Positions 52,054-60,842 of a stretch of 64,000 bases of DNA are shown piece after piece. The DNA lies in assembly GCA_965229095.1 (NCBI GenBank), contig OZ245855.1:3038001-3102000 (forward strand), written 5' to 3'. The position numbers and the translations under genes are program-made. The notes under the pieces are model-generated. The model was not told the origin of the DNA. It did not search any database and saw only the letters and a list, made by a program, of their open reading frames with translations. The stretch is from Taibaiella sp965229095 (GTDB lineage: Bacteria; Bacteroidota; Bacteroidia; Chitinophagales; Chitinophagaceae). How positions within the stretch are numbered: position 1 is the first letter of the stretch; every line of letters begins with the position of its first letter.

Positions 52054-52596
52054 ATGGCACCCGGTACAGTATTGAGCATCAAGTACGAGCAGGAGAAGAA
52101 AGACATTATCGCTTTTGGCTTCTACCAGCATAAGCGCGGGCAATGGGGCCCCGTATTTGGAAGCAACTGGGCTTTCGTGATCCTCCTGGCCATGATCGCT
52201 TATCTGGCCTACCAATATGTATGGCAGACCCAGCAGCCTCAGTGGGGCGTGCTGATCGCTTCGCTTTCCTTCGCCCTGTATATACTCTCCTACCGTAGCC
52301 CCTTCCTGTATGGCATTTTGTACTGGCCACAGCTTAAAAGGAGCAGGTATGCCATACAGGGGCCGGTCAGCGTTGTTTTAAATAAAGAAAACATCACAGT
52401 GCAACATGCATCGGGCATACGCCATTTCCACTGGCGCAGCTTTGATGCCTGTGTGGCCCTCAAAGGGTATCTTTTCCTTTATTCCCGATCGGGTGACGGC
52501 TTGCTGTTCCCGAAAAGGATCTTCCTCCTCGAACAGGAGGCCTATGATTTTGTTTCTTTTGTCCAACAAACTCTTGAAGAAAATAATAAACGATGA
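52054..52596 (+). CDS. YcxB-like membrane protein
   Basis: 180 residues. N-terminal soluble segment (SIKYEQEKKDIIAFGFYQHKR), two transmembrane helices (about 37-55 and 63-80), then a YcxB-like domain with VVLNKENITVQHASG, FHWRSFDACVALKGYLFLY and PKRIFLLEQEAYDFV. YcxB proteins have no known function. Its stop overlaps the next ATG by 4 bp (ATGA), so it is coupled to the DUF1569 protein. Confidence 0.72.
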   Translation: MAPGTVLSIKYEQEKKDIIAFGFYQHKRGQWGPVFGSNWAFVILLAMIAYLAYQYVWQTQQPQWGVLIASLSFALYILSYRSPFLYGILYWPQLKRSRYAIQGPVSVVLNKENITVQHASGIRHFHWRSFDACVALKGYLFLYSRSGDGLLFPKRIFLLEQEAYDFVSFVQQTLEENNKR

Positions 52597-53057
52597 CAGA
52601 CAAAATACAATTCCTGCAAAGCGGGCTGGTGCCTGCAATCGCCGGCATCGCTGCGGACCGGCAACCCAACTGGGGCAAAATGAACCTGCAACAGATGACG
52701 GAACACATGGCCCGCGAAGGCTTTGCCTGCGCCAGCGGTAAATCTCCGCAACAGTTGGTAACCCCTGAAGAACATGTGCCCAAAATGCAGGCTTTCCTGA
52801 TGAGCGACAAGCAGTTCAGGGAGAATACCGTTAATGTCCTCATGGCGGCAGACCCACCACCGGTTATCCACCCCGACATGCCGGCGGCCTTGTCTGCTTT
52901 ACAACAGGAAATAGATGATTTTTTCGAAGTATTTGAACAGGAACCGGACAAAAAACTGATGAATCCCTTCTTTGGCGAGTTGAACAAAGAGATGTGGGTC
53001 CAGTTGCTATACAAACATGCTCAGCATCACTTGAAACAGTTCGGGGTAGTGTTATGA
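52593..53057 (+). CDS. DinB-superfamily protein (DUF1569-like)
   Basis: 154 residues, a four-helix bundle. WGKMNLQQMTEHMAREG carries the first likely metal His, and the end has NPFFGELNKEMWVQLLYKHAQHHLKQFGV with a His pair, as in DinB/DUF1569 proteins. DinB-like proteins bind a metal and often handle low-molecular-weight thiols. The substrate is unknown. Confidence 0.78.
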   Translation: MTDKIQFLQSGLVPAIAGIAADRQPNWGKMNLQQMTEHMAREGFACASGKSPQQLVTPEEHVPKMQAFLMSDKQFRENTVNVLMAADPPPVIHPDMPAALSALQQEIDDFFEVFEQEPDKKLMNPFFGELNKEMWVQLLYKHAQHHLKQFGVVL

Positions 53058-53065
53058 TCTTTTGC

Positions 53066-53095
53066 AAAAAGCCGTTTCTCGGGAAACGGCTTTTT
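53066..53095 (+). terminator. Terminator of the YcxB-DUF1569 unit
   Basis: AAAAAGCCGTTTC (53066-53078), loop TCGG, GAAACGGCTTTTT: an 8-bp GC core extended by A-T pairs, followed by T. Confidence 0.88.
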
Positions 53096-53335
53096 TATTG
53101 CCCATCCAGGTCAACAAAACGGCAGCTACTGCGTTACCGTCATTTGTTGTCCTGAGCAACAATGCCAAAGTGGAATTTTATTTGACAACAAGACCATTAA
53201 TCAAAGTACCGGAATGACGATTTGGCATTTTCTGCGATTGGATTGATATTTGTTACCCTTGAACAAAGGGCTTTTTGTTTTTTAGTAAGGAAAAGACCTA
53301 AATTTATCTTTCATTGTTAATTAATTAATCGAAAA

Positions 53336-54028
53336 ATGGATCATAACGAGTTTCGCAAATATGCGGTAAAACATCGGGGCATCAGCAGCAATACTTTTGA
53401 CAGCTATGCCGCGCATGTAAGCGCCCAGCCCACAGCCTTAACCCCGTACATTATCGAGGAGCGTCCTTTGAACGTAGCTTCCATGGACGTGTTCAGCCGG
53501 TTGATGATGGACCGTATTATTTTCCTGGGTGAGCCGATCAATGATTATGTTGCCAATATCGTTACCGCTCAGTTGTTGTTCCTGGAAAGTACCGACCGTA
53601 CCCGCGATGTACAGATGTATATCAACAGTCCCGGCGGTAGTGTATATGCAGGCCTGGGCATCTACGATACTATGCAGATCGTAAACCCCGATATCGCGAC
53701 GATATGCACCGGGATAGCAGCCAGTATGGGCGCTGTGCTGATGTGCGCCGGTACCGAAGGTAAGCGTACCGCCCTGCGCCATGCACGCATCATGATGCAC
53801 CAGCCCAGCAGTGCTATCGGCGGTCAGGCTACAGACATCGGTATTACCGTAAAGGAAATCCAGCGGGTAAAACAAAACCTGTACCAGATCATCAGTGCAC
53901 ATACCGGGCAACCTATTGAAAAGGTGGAAAAGGATAGCGACCGTGATTTCTGGATGCTCGCCGACGAAGCCAAAGAATACGGTATCGTGGATGAGGTACT
54001 GAAGCCTAATCCCAAGAAGAAAAATTAA
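53336..54028 (+). CDS. clpP: ATP-dependent Clp protease proteolytic subunit (copy 1)
   Basis: 230 residues. Catalytic Ser in GIAASMGAVL, His in RIMMHQPSS and Asp in the DRDFWMLADEA region: the Ser-His-Asp triad of ClpP is present. The oxyanion and handle helix motif NSPGGSVYAG is intact. A C-terminal Lys/Asn tail is short. It forms the tetradecameric chamber of the ClpXP/ClpAP protease. A second clpP follows after 70 bp; the chaperone gene clpX is not adjacent. Confidence 0.95.
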   Translation: MDHNEFRKYAVKHRGISSNTFDSYAAHVSAQPTALTPYIIEERPLNVASMDVFSRLMMDRIIFLGEPINDYVANIVTAQLLFLESTDRTRDVQMYINSPGGSVYAGLGIYDTMQIVNPDIATICTGIAASMGAVLMCAGTEGKRTALRHARIMMHQPSSAIGGQATDIGITVKEIQRVKQNLYQIISAHTGQPIEKVEKDSDRDFWMLADEAKEYGIVDEVLKPNPKKKN

Positions 54029-54098
54029 GGTGCTTTGCATGTTCCATGTTCAAGTGTCCCGATTTTAAATCCAATTTCAAATTTCCAATCAAGCATTT

Positions 54099-54752
54099 AT
54101 GAATCAATATAATCTGGCCCAGCTTGGCCTTCGGTATAAAAGTGAAGACGACGAAGATGATGATGAAACAGAAAAGCCGGTAGTGGACAAAGAGATCCCC
54201 GGCAGCCTTACGGTAAAGAAACAGGAGGAAATGTTTTTCAAAAACCGCACGGTGTACCTGTGGGGGCCTGTAGAAGACAAATCGGCCAAAGATGTGGTAA
54301 ACAAACTCCTGCTGCTGGATGCAGATAAGCCCGGACAGGAAATTAAATTTTACATCAACAGCCCCGGTGGTGTGGTAACAAGTGGTTTCGTGATCTATGA
54401 TGTGATGCAGATGATCAAATCACCAGTATCAACTATCTGTATGGGACTCGCAGCCAGTATGGGCTCTATCCTGCTTTCCGGTGGTAAAAAGGGCAAACGC
54501 TACATCTTCCCGCATGGCGAGGTTATGATCCACCAACCCAGCCTGGGCGGTTATTTCCAGGGGGTATCGGCCGACCTGGAGATCCATGCCAAGCAAATAC
54601 AAAAGACCAAAGAACTAAGCGCCAGGATCCTTGCCGATAATTGTGGCCAGCCTTTCGAAAAAGTGCTGCAGGACCTGGAACGCGACTACTGGATGGATGC
54701 AGAAGAAGCTATTAAATACGGTATCGTAGACAAAGTGGTGGACAAGCTGTAA
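54099..54752 (+). CDS. clpP: ATP-dependent Clp protease proteolytic subunit (copy 2)
   Basis: 217 residues. The triad Ser is in GLAASMGSIL, His in VMIHQPSLGG and Asp in DYWMDAEEA. Its N-terminal ~35 residues are unusual: a run of acidic residues (SEDDEDDDETEKP) replaces the normal axial-loop sequence. Sequence identity with copy 1 is only moderate, so this is an old paralogue and probably forms mixed rings with it. Terminator 21 bp downstream. Confidence 0.94.
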   Translation: MNQYNLAQLGLRYKSEDDEDDDETEKPVVDKEIPGSLTVKKQEEMFFKNRTVYLWGPVEDKSAKDVVNKLLLLDADKPGQEIKFYINSPGGVVTSGFVIYDVMQMIKSPVSTICMGLAASMGSILLSGGKKGKRYIFPHGEVMIHQPSLGGYFQGVSADLEIHAKQIQKTKELSARILADNCGQPFEKVLQDLERDYWMDAEEAIKYGIVDKVVDKL

Positions 54753-54773
54753 ACACTGTGACCCCAAGAAGGT

Positions 54774-54811
54774 AAAAGCGCCGGTAGTATTATTGCTACC
54801 GGCGCTTTTTT
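54774..54811 (+). terminator. Terminator of the clpP pair
   Basis: AAAAGCGCCGGTAG and its complement form a 14-bp stem with an 8-nt loop, then T6. Confidence 0.92.
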
Positions 54812-54911
54812 GTTAGGTATTTTCACAAAGTAATCCCATAAAGCAAGCTTCCTCTTTTGGATAGAAAATAAACTGACTATTCCAATATAGGAAACACGCC
54901 CCTTCCGGTCC

Positions 54912-54960
54912 TTGAGCCTGTCGAAAGGACGGCGTTAAAATGGTGCTTCGACAAGCTCAG
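54912..54960. repeat. Intergenic inverted repeat (GAGC-GTCGAA type)
   Basis: TTGAGCCTGTCGAA (54912-54925) and TTCGACAAGCTCAG (54947-54960) are complements at 12 of 14 positions around a 21-nt loop. The core TGAGCnnnGTCGAA recurs in the family A repeats near 4670 and 4840. It lies in the 348-bp gap 54753-55100, which also holds terminators at both ends. Confidence 0.65.
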
Positions 54961-55047
54961 CAACCGTGGAAGAGGTAAATAGTACTAAGGTTTTCTATAT
55001 CGGGATAGTCAGTAAAAATAAAACAGGTAGACTTTCACTTTCATTAA

Positions 55048-55082
55048 AAAAGCCGGCTCGGTCCGAGGGACCTGCCGGCTTT
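55048..55082 (-). terminator. Terminator of the second sigma-factor operon
   Basis: AAAGCCGGC and GCCGGCTTT form a 9-bp stem with a 17-nt loop, 19 bp past the stop of the 628-residue gene; on the minus strand it continues TTTTTAATG. Confidence 0.75.
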
Positions 55083-55100
55083 CTTAATAGTGGTCGTATC

Positions 55101-56987
55101 TTATCGTTTATCCATGATATAAACCACTTTATCTTTACGTCCGAAGTAGTACCCGATGGAGAACTGCATCGTAGGGATACGGAACAGCCTGTTTATTGCT
55201 TCTGTGTTGCTGTTACTGTTGTCCCACAATATCTGGGCCACCCTGGCATCCAGGGATACCTTACGGGAGATCTCATAATTCAGGCCCCATACATAACCCA
55301 GCCCCAGGCGGGAAACGAAGTCCTTTTGTTCGTCTACCTGGAAAGAGGAATTGAGGAAGGGGTTCTGGTTCTGGCTGCGGGTCTGCTGTACATTGGTCGT
55401 GCTATAAGTATTTTCTTTGCTCCATTTAACCGGGAAAGCATAAGCCATATTCAGACCCGCGAACAGGGAAACCCTGCCGAGGTTGTAATTCAGGGTTATG
55501 GGCATTTCCAGGGCGCCGAAGCTATTGATCTTGTAAGAAGAGGTCATGGTATTTTGGGTACCAGAGAACAACCATTCCATACCGGAAACCTGCTGGCTGT
55601 TTACGTTTTCAAAAGTTACCGATTTATCTTCCAGGCTGTAATTGCTGAAGTAATGATTCACATACTTCAACTCTGCCGAAAGGGTAAGCCTTTCGCTGAG
55701 CGAATACAAGCCGGCAATACCCAATTGCATTCCAAAGGCTCCGGGGTTGCCAAACGAAGCGTTGCCACCGATAATGAGCGCAGCGTAAAAGTTGCGAGAG
55801 CCGTCAAAGTAATTGGAGATGCCTGCCGATGTGTTTTGCACCAATTGGTTGAATTTACCCGGATCTACGCGGCGGCTGGCTACTTTATAGTGGTTAAGCG
55901 GCACCAGGCTCACAGTCTCTTTAGCCAGGATGCGGTCGTGCAGGTTAGTTACCGGGATCAATTTACGGGGATTATTATCGACACCCATTTGCCTTAAGCT
56001 GGCCAACTCGATACGGTCCAGCGGTACGTAGCGTATTTTCTCGATACGGGTCACGGCTACGGTGTCCAATACTGTTTTGGACGGTATCCTGCGGCCGTTG
56101 CCGCTGTTCGCTACGATACGCTCTACCAGGTCTATCCGTTTAAAGGTATCCCTTTGTTCTTTATACAAGGTTCCTTCCGTATCGGTTACAATTTTCTTGT
56201 TGTTCAGCGATAATGCCAGTTGTTTCAGCTTTTTACTGTTGGCACCGGGCGTAATAGCCGGAGTTTCTTTATTGTTGCCGGCAGCATGAGTAGCCGTGGC
56301 CACAGTACCTTTCGTTAAGGGCCCGGTTTCTTCGATCACCCTTTCCTCTGTAATGTTATCGGCAGCGGTCATCGCTTGTTCCTGGCCGGCTATCGTCTTT
56401 TTAACAGGCACCGTTACTATCTTATGGGTACCTATAGGCTGATGAGTAGCTCCTGGAGTTGTTTTGCCGGGTTTACCGGAAGCGGTTTCCCTTCCGCCAG
56501 TGTTGGCATGGGCCGCAATATGCTGGTCAGGGTTTCCGGAAATATTGCCTGAAGCGTTTCTTGCCGTTGCAGTTGTACCGGCTTTGTTCCCGTTATCGGC
56601 AATTGCAGCTACGTTGTTCTTATCCGCCTCTCTTCCTTCCGGCAAGCTATGGTTGCTGCCGCCGGCAAGCTGGTTGGGGGAAACATCGGCACCTGCAGCG
56701 GTTGTACCGCCGGTACTTTTGTTTCCGGAAGCCAGTTGAACAGTATTTGTTTTTTCCTTGCTCCACTCATGGTAGCCTACCCCACCGCCGATAAGCGCCA
56801 CTGCGGCGATAAGCGGAATGATAAGGCGACGAAAGGAACGGCCGCCGGATACGGTTGAGCCTACAGGCATTTCCTTATCCAGGAGCTCCTTCATCTGCAA
56901 CCATGAACCGGAGCGTTCCTGCTCCTCGCCATTGCGCAAATTTTTAAACAAATCGTCAATATGGATGAAATCTTTCTGGGGATCCAT
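55101..56987 (-). CDS. Anti-sigma-like protein fused to an outer-membrane beta-barrel domain
   Basis: 628 residues. The first ~50 are soluble and acidic (DDLFKNLRNGEEQERSG), followed by one inner-membrane helix at about 53-72 (RRLIIPLIAAVALIGGGVG). Residues ~75-390 are low-complexity Thr/Ala/Asn/Gly-rich linker with short charged blocks. The last ~230 (from about GSRNFYAALIIGGNASFG) are strand-rich like a PorT-type barrel: LGIAGLYSLSERLTLSAELKY, EMPITLNYNLGRVSLFAG, MQFSIGYYFGRKDKVVYI. So the N-terminus appears to sit in the inner membrane and the C-terminus in the outer membrane. It starts 6 bp after the sigma factor gene. Confidence 0.72.
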   Translation of the reverse strand: MDPQKDFIHIDDLFKNLRNGEEQERSGSWLQMKELLDKEMPVGSTVSGGRSFRRLIIPLIAAVALIGGGVGYHEWSKEKTNTVQLASGNKSTGGTTAAGADVSPNQLAGGSNHSLPEGREADKNNVAAIADNGNKAGTTATARNASGNISGNPDQHIAAHANTGGRETASGKPGKTTPGATHQPIGTHKIVTVPVKKTIAGQEQAMTAADNITEERVIEETGPLTKGTVATATHAAGNNKETPAITPGANSKKLKQLALSLNNKKIVTDTEGTLYKEQRDTFKRIDLVERIVANSGNGRRIPSKTVLDTVAVTRIEKIRYVPLDRIELASLRQMGVDNNPRKLIPVTNLHDRILAKETVSLVPLNHYKVASRRVDPGKFNQLVQNTSAGISNYFDGSRNFYAALIIGGNASFGNPGAFGMQLGIAGLYSLSERLTLSAELKYVNHYFSNYSLEDKSVTFENVNSQQVSGMEWLFSGTQNTMTSSYKINSFGALEMPITLNYNLGRVSLFAGLNMAYAFPVKWSKENTYSTTNVQQTRSQNQNPFLNSSFQVDEQKDFVSRLGLGYVWGLNYEISRKVSLDARVAQILWDNSNSNTEAINRLFRIPTMQFSIGYYFGRKDKVVYIMDKR

Positions 56988-56993
56988 ACCGTG

Positions 56994-57572
56994 TTATTTT
57001 TTTAAGTGTAAATTCAGTTTCTCAACTTTTTCTTTTAGCATACGCCTGGCTTCCGATACATGCCATTTGGAAGTTCCTTCACTGATACCCAGTATCTTGG
57101 ATATTTGTTTGTGGGGGAGGTCTTCCAATACGAACATATTGAATACCGTTCGGGTAGCTTCGGGCAATCCCTGGATCAGGTCCAGGAGGTCATTATAATA
57201 GAGCCTTCCGGCATGATCTTTATGAACAAACTCATCCTTTTCGATCAGCAACACATGATCTTTGTATTTCGTATTGGAAGAGGCATAATCGGCCACTGCA
57301 TGGAATACAATCCTTCTCAGCCAGCCTTCAAAGGAACCCTTAAAAGAATAAGTATCTATTTTCTGAAACGCGCGTAAAAATCCGTTGTTCAATATCTCCT
57401 CCGCCTGCATTTGTTCGGGAAAATAACGACGTACCATACTCATCATACGGGGGTAGAAGAGATGGTATAACTTAGCCTGGGCGCCTCGTTCATTACGAGA
57501 ACACCCATATATAAGTTCCTGAAGTTCATCAGTTTTTACCGATACGTTATTATATACCAATGCTACGGACAA
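56994..57572 (-). CDS. ECF-type RNA polymerase sigma factor
   Basis: 192 residues. Region 2: QAEEILNNGFLRAFQKIDTY, FEGWLRRIVFHAVADYAR-like (VFHAVADYAS). Region 4: LPEATRTVFNMFVLEDLPHKQI, helix-turn-helix ILGISEGTSKWHVSEARRML. It is a group 4 factor of the Bacteroidota type. The gene directly downstream encodes the putative anti-sigma/barrel fusion. The sigma factor at 7570 is a distant paralogue in an analogous operon. Confidence 0.9.
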   Translation of the reverse strand: MSVALVYNNVSVKTDELQELIYGCSRNERGAQAKLYHLFYPRMMSMVRRYFPEQMQAEEILNNGFLRAFQKIDTYSFKGSFEGWLRRIVFHAVADYASSNTKYKDHVLLIEKDEFVHKDHAGRLYYNDLLDLIQGLPEATRTVFNMFVLEDLPHKQISKILGISEGTSKWHVSEARRMLKEKVEKLNLHLKK

Positions 57573-57685
57573 TATTTTTACAGGTTTTTTTATTCGTCCT
57601 TGTCCACAAAGACGGCCATTTGCGTCAATTGGTTGGGCAAAATGGCACCCTGAAGCCCATTCTTTTAACGTTATAAGAGAGTGGC

Positions 57686-59560
57686 TTATTTCAGGATTTC
57701 ATCAATTGTTTTCTGGGCCAGCGGGTGATAGTTAGGTCTTGCTACTGTATATATTTCTTTAGCCATGCTGGTACCTTCGGGCGTTTCCTTCATGGCTTTG
57801 TATAAAGGTTCCAGGAATTTCTGCCTGCCGGTAACATACAGGAATTGCTTCATGGCCGGGTATGCCGGTTCGTACTTCGACCGTACCGACAATAAAAACC
57901 AAAGGTCGGCAATTTCGCTGTTACCGGTTTGGGTAAAATGGAAGGCCTGGTCGAGCTCCTGCATCTTATCCGTTTTCAGGTCCTGGGGCAGCCCCCTCAG
58001 AAAATGCAGCCATTCGTAAGTGCTCCAGTTTTTGGTATCCAGCCTGGCCGCCGGGGTTCCGCCCACAAAAGCTGCGGTTTGTGCTTCCACCTTCTTAAAC
58101 CTTACTCTATCGGCATGAGGGCAATTGGCCGGAATACCCGGGGCATATACCCAGGCATCCACATTTATTCTTTTACGCCACTCTTCGTTTTGCTTCAGGA
58201 GATGGTCGTAGAGGTACACGATAAACTGCTCGGTATTGATGGTCAGGAATGCATGGCTGTCGAAATACTCGCGCAGGAATTTGTCCATATTTTCCCGGCC
58301 TACGGTTTTTTCGATCAGGTAAAGAAAGGCAGCGCCTTTTTCATAGGCGATATCGGTAAGCCCTATGTCGGGATCGCGGCCTTTAAGATCGAGCTTAAGC
58401 CAGGTATCCTTGCTCTTCGATCCCAATTCCTTTACGCTGGCTGCCATGTCCTGATAGCCCAGCTCCCACAGCATATCCACATAATCTTTATTATAGGTGG
58501 CTTCGGTGATCCTACGTTCGAAATAAACCGTAAAACCTTCATTCAGCCAGAAATCGTTCCAGGTGGCGTTGGTTACCAGGTTACCGCTCCAGCTATGGGC
58601 CAGCTCGTGGGCAATCAGGTTCACCAGCGACTTGTCTCCGGCCAGGATGGTGGGGGTACAGAAGGTAAGCTTCGGGTTCTCCATCCCTCCTATCGGGAAG
58701 CCGGAAGGCAGCACCAATACATCGTAACGCCCCCAGCGGTAAGGCCCGTACAATTGCTCGGCGGTATGCACCATGGTGCCCAGATCGCTGAGCTCGTTAT
58801 GTGCTTTGTCCAGCAGGACCGGTTCGGCATATACGCCGGTACGGCTATCCACAGGAGCGAAGGCGATATCCCCTACGGCAAGCGCCATAAGGTAGGCAGG
58901 AACAGGCTTGTCCATTTTAAAGCGGTAGGTACCATCGGCAGATTTCTGCTGCGGATTTTCGGCACTCATCAGGGCCAGTAAACCCTGGGGGACTTTTACT
59001 TTAGCATCGTAGGTATAACGTATACCGGGCCCGTCCTGGCAAGGTATCCAGCTACGGGCATAGATCGATTCGCTTTGTGTGTACAGGAAAGGGGTCTTTT
59101 TCCCAAAGGTCTGGGCAGGCGATAGCCATTGCAGGGCAATAGGATGGCTCCCGGTCTGGTAATATATGGTCAGTGATTTGTTTTTGGCAGCAACAGGTAT
59201 CCGTAAGGCTGCACCCAACACCTCGTCGTGATTGCCTTTGGTAAAAGCAGGCTTCGTGCCATCGTCCAGCACCACGCTATCGATAGTGAGGTCGTGCGTA
59301 TCGAATACGATGCTGTTGCTGTTTTTCAGGAATTCAAAATCCCAATGGGCGCTGCCTTTGATTTTTTTCTGGTCGAAATCGACCTGAATATCGAGGCTGA
59401 GGTGCTTTACTTTCACGCTGTCGGCATTGGAAAGTGTGTGCCAATCCTTCTCGTCCTTGCCGGTAGTACTATTGCCGGATTCGGTACTGTCTTCACCGGA
59501 TTGACAGGAGGACAAGGCGATGCCCAGGACAAGCGGAAGTATAAATTGATATTTATTCAT
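57686..59560 (-). CDS. M1-family zinc aminopeptidase, lipoprotein
   Basis: 624 residues. Lipobox ALSSC gives a lipidated cysteine near residue 19, then an acidic Gln/Ser/Glu spacer. The M1 domain has the exopeptidase motif GGMENP (about 290), the zinc motif HELAHSW (about 319) and the third ligand Glu in WLNEGF 18 residues on. The C-terminal domain has helical repeats and resembles leukotriene A4 hydrolase-type M1 enzymes. It is anchored to the envelope and trims N-terminal residues from peptides. Promoter box at 59594. Confidence 0.93.
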   Translation of the reverse strand: MNKYQFILPLVLGIALSSCQSGEDSTESGNSTTGKDEKDWHTLSNADSVKVKHLSLDIQVDFDQKKIKGSAHWDFEFLKNSNSIVFDTHDLTIDSVVLDDGTKPAFTKGNHDEVLGAALRIPVAAKNKSLTIYYQTGSHPIALQWLSPAQTFGKKTPFLYTQSESIYARSWIPCQDGPGIRYTYDAKVKVPQGLLALMSAENPQQKSADGTYRFKMDKPVPAYLMALAVGDIAFAPVDSRTGVYAEPVLLDKAHNELSDLGTMVHTAEQLYGPYRWGRYDVLVLPSGFPIGGMENPKLTFCTPTILAGDKSLVNLIAHELAHSWSGNLVTNATWNDFWLNEGFTVYFERRITEATYNKDYVDMLWELGYQDMAASVKELGSKSKDTWLKLDLKGRDPDIGLTDIAYEKGAAFLYLIEKTVGRENMDKFLREYFDSHAFLTINTEQFIVYLYDHLLKQNEEWRKRINVDAWVYAPGIPANCPHADRVRFKKVEAQTAAFVGGTPAARLDTKNWSTYEWLHFLRGLPQDLKTDKMQELDQAFHFTQTGNSEIADLWFLLSVRSKYEPAYPAMKQFLYVTGRQKFLEPLYKAMKETPEGTSMAKEIYTVARPNYHPLAQKTIDEILK

Positions 59561-59593
59561 GAATTACAACAAGCCTGATCAAAGGGCTTCCTG

Positions 59594-59601
59594 CAAATAT
59601 A
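59594..59601 (-). promoter_or_regulatory. -7 promoter box of the M1 peptidase gene
   Basis: TATATTTG on the minus strand, 33 nt before the ATG at 59560. Confidence 0.5.
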
Positions 59602-59682
59602 AATTTATGCGATCAGTTTACGGGAAATCGGCCTTAATAATTTCTGCCGTAGCCGGTGCCGACCACGCAAAGCAAAGGGCGG

Positions 59683-60177
59683 TTAATTGATAAAGGTAAT
59701 GATAGCCTGCTGCTCCTCCGCGGCCCTGGCAAAGACTTCCTGTACGGTTTCGAAATATTCGATAAGGTAATCGGCGGTATCGTCGTGGTCCCATACATTG
59801 GGGTACACACCGATCTCTTTCATACGGGCTGCATCAAACCTGGCCTTGAGCGATGCCGGCACAATTCCGGTAATAGCCTCATGCAGCTCTTTTACTTCGG
59901 CAGGGTTAAGATAGTGCGCCGGGCCGGTACCCAAATCTTGCTCCTTATCTACCAGCCGACCGCTGAAAATGATCCTGGATAAGGATTGCGTCGTATCGGA
60001 AGAATTGCTGCCCGTAAGCAGGTAAATAATACCGTCCCAAGATTTATCGATGTCATATAACGCCGCATCATTACCGGCATCTTCACGATGTACCCGTTCT
60101 TCCAATAAAGCGCTGTTGCTGCGGTAAGCTTCCAGCTCTGCCGGAGAAACACGCAGCAGATAAGCGATCATACCCAT
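59683..60177 (-). CDS. DUF1877 family protein
   Basis: 164 residues, starting MGMIAYLLRVSPAELEAYR, then DIDKSWDGIIYLLTG, LNPAEVKELHEAI and YLIEYFETVQEVFARAAEE. These match the DUF1877 proteins (YfbM type), whose function is unknown. Soluble, single gene. Confidence 0.85.
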   Translation of the reverse strand: MGMIAYLLRVSPAELEAYRSNSALLEERVHREDAGNDAALYDIDKSWDGIIYLLTGSNSSDTTQSLSRIIFSGRLVDKEQDLGTGPAHYLNPAEVKELHEAITGIVPASLKARFDAARMKEIGVYPNVWDHDDTADYLIEYFETVQEVFARAAEEQQAIITFIN

Positions 60178-60338
60178 TTTATGGTTCTTGTTGGTTAAAG
60201 GACGAAATTAGGATTTGCTGCCAAACTTTGACGGCGTTTATTACATTTGTTTGCAAATCACTGGGAAGTACGAACCCGGGAAGGGACTCAAGCCGCAGAA
60301 GCAGCGGTATCTTTCAACAATTAACGATTCTCTCTCAG

Positions 60339-60392
60339 TGGTTCGTGTCCTCACGAACCATAATATGAACAGGTTCGAGAGGACACGAACCA
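60339..60392. repeat. Long near-perfect inverted repeat with ACGAACC motif
   Basis: The 21-base arms 60339-60359 and 60372-60392 are complements except for one position, around a 12-nt loop. The motif ACGAACC appears again outside at about 60275 and 60404, and twice within the arms. There is no T-run, so it is not an ordinary terminator. It lies between the DUF1877 gene and the 94-residue coiled-coil gene, both on the minus strand. Confidence 0.9.
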
Positions 60393-60448
60393 GGGAAAAT
60401 GATACGAACCATGGCAGCAGCGACATCTTTAAACGACGCTTATAAAAG

Positions 60449-60733
60449 CTATTCTCCCAGGTCGGGGATCTCGTCCAGCTTATTGTCGGTACGGTATTTA
60501 CCGGTCTCTTCGGCAAAGGAGCCGGCCAGGTTGCTTACCAGGTCCTGGTTTTCGCTGATGTGCTCAAATATTGCCATCAGCTTTTCTTCAAGACCTTTAT
60601 TGTTCAGGTTGATGTTATCGGCCTCAATCTGGGAGATCTTTTTCAGGATGGCCGTCTGGCTGTTGGCCAGGTCGTCCAACTCCCTGACGATCTTTTCCAT
60701 CATTTTTAATTTTTCCAAAGGTTGCATAAACAT
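60449..60733 (-). CDS. Small coiled-coil protein of unknown function
   Basis: 94 residues (alternatively from the internal ATG at 60727). It is helical through most of its length with heptad-like spacing (LKMMEKIVRELDDLANSQTAILKKI), then a polar, charged C-terminal part. No signal peptide. I do not recognise a family. The long inverted repeat lies downstream of its stop. Confidence 0.6.
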   Translation of the reverse strand: MFMQPLEKLKMMEKIVRELDDLANSQTAILKKISQIEADNINLNNKGLEEKLMAIFEHISENQDLVSNLAGSFAEETGKYRTDNKLDEIPDLGE

Positions 60734-60842
60734 GATTTTAGTCCCTGAAATAACAATTGCCTTTGCAAATGGTTGTCGTAGCTCACCGTTGACCGATATA
60801 CTACACGGACTGTTAACCCGTTAAATAAATAATCTTCTTATC

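Noticed and set aside
53256..53290. CCCTT-AAGGG hairpin followed by T-rich DNA upstream of clpP, considered as a terminator or attenuator
   Set aside because: The stem has only five base pairs and a true terminator already lies at 53066-53095.
60215..60445. A 76-residue open frame over the ACGAACC hairpin
   Set aside because: It is produced by the inverted repeat itself; the protein is Arg/Asn-rich and lacks a start region signal.
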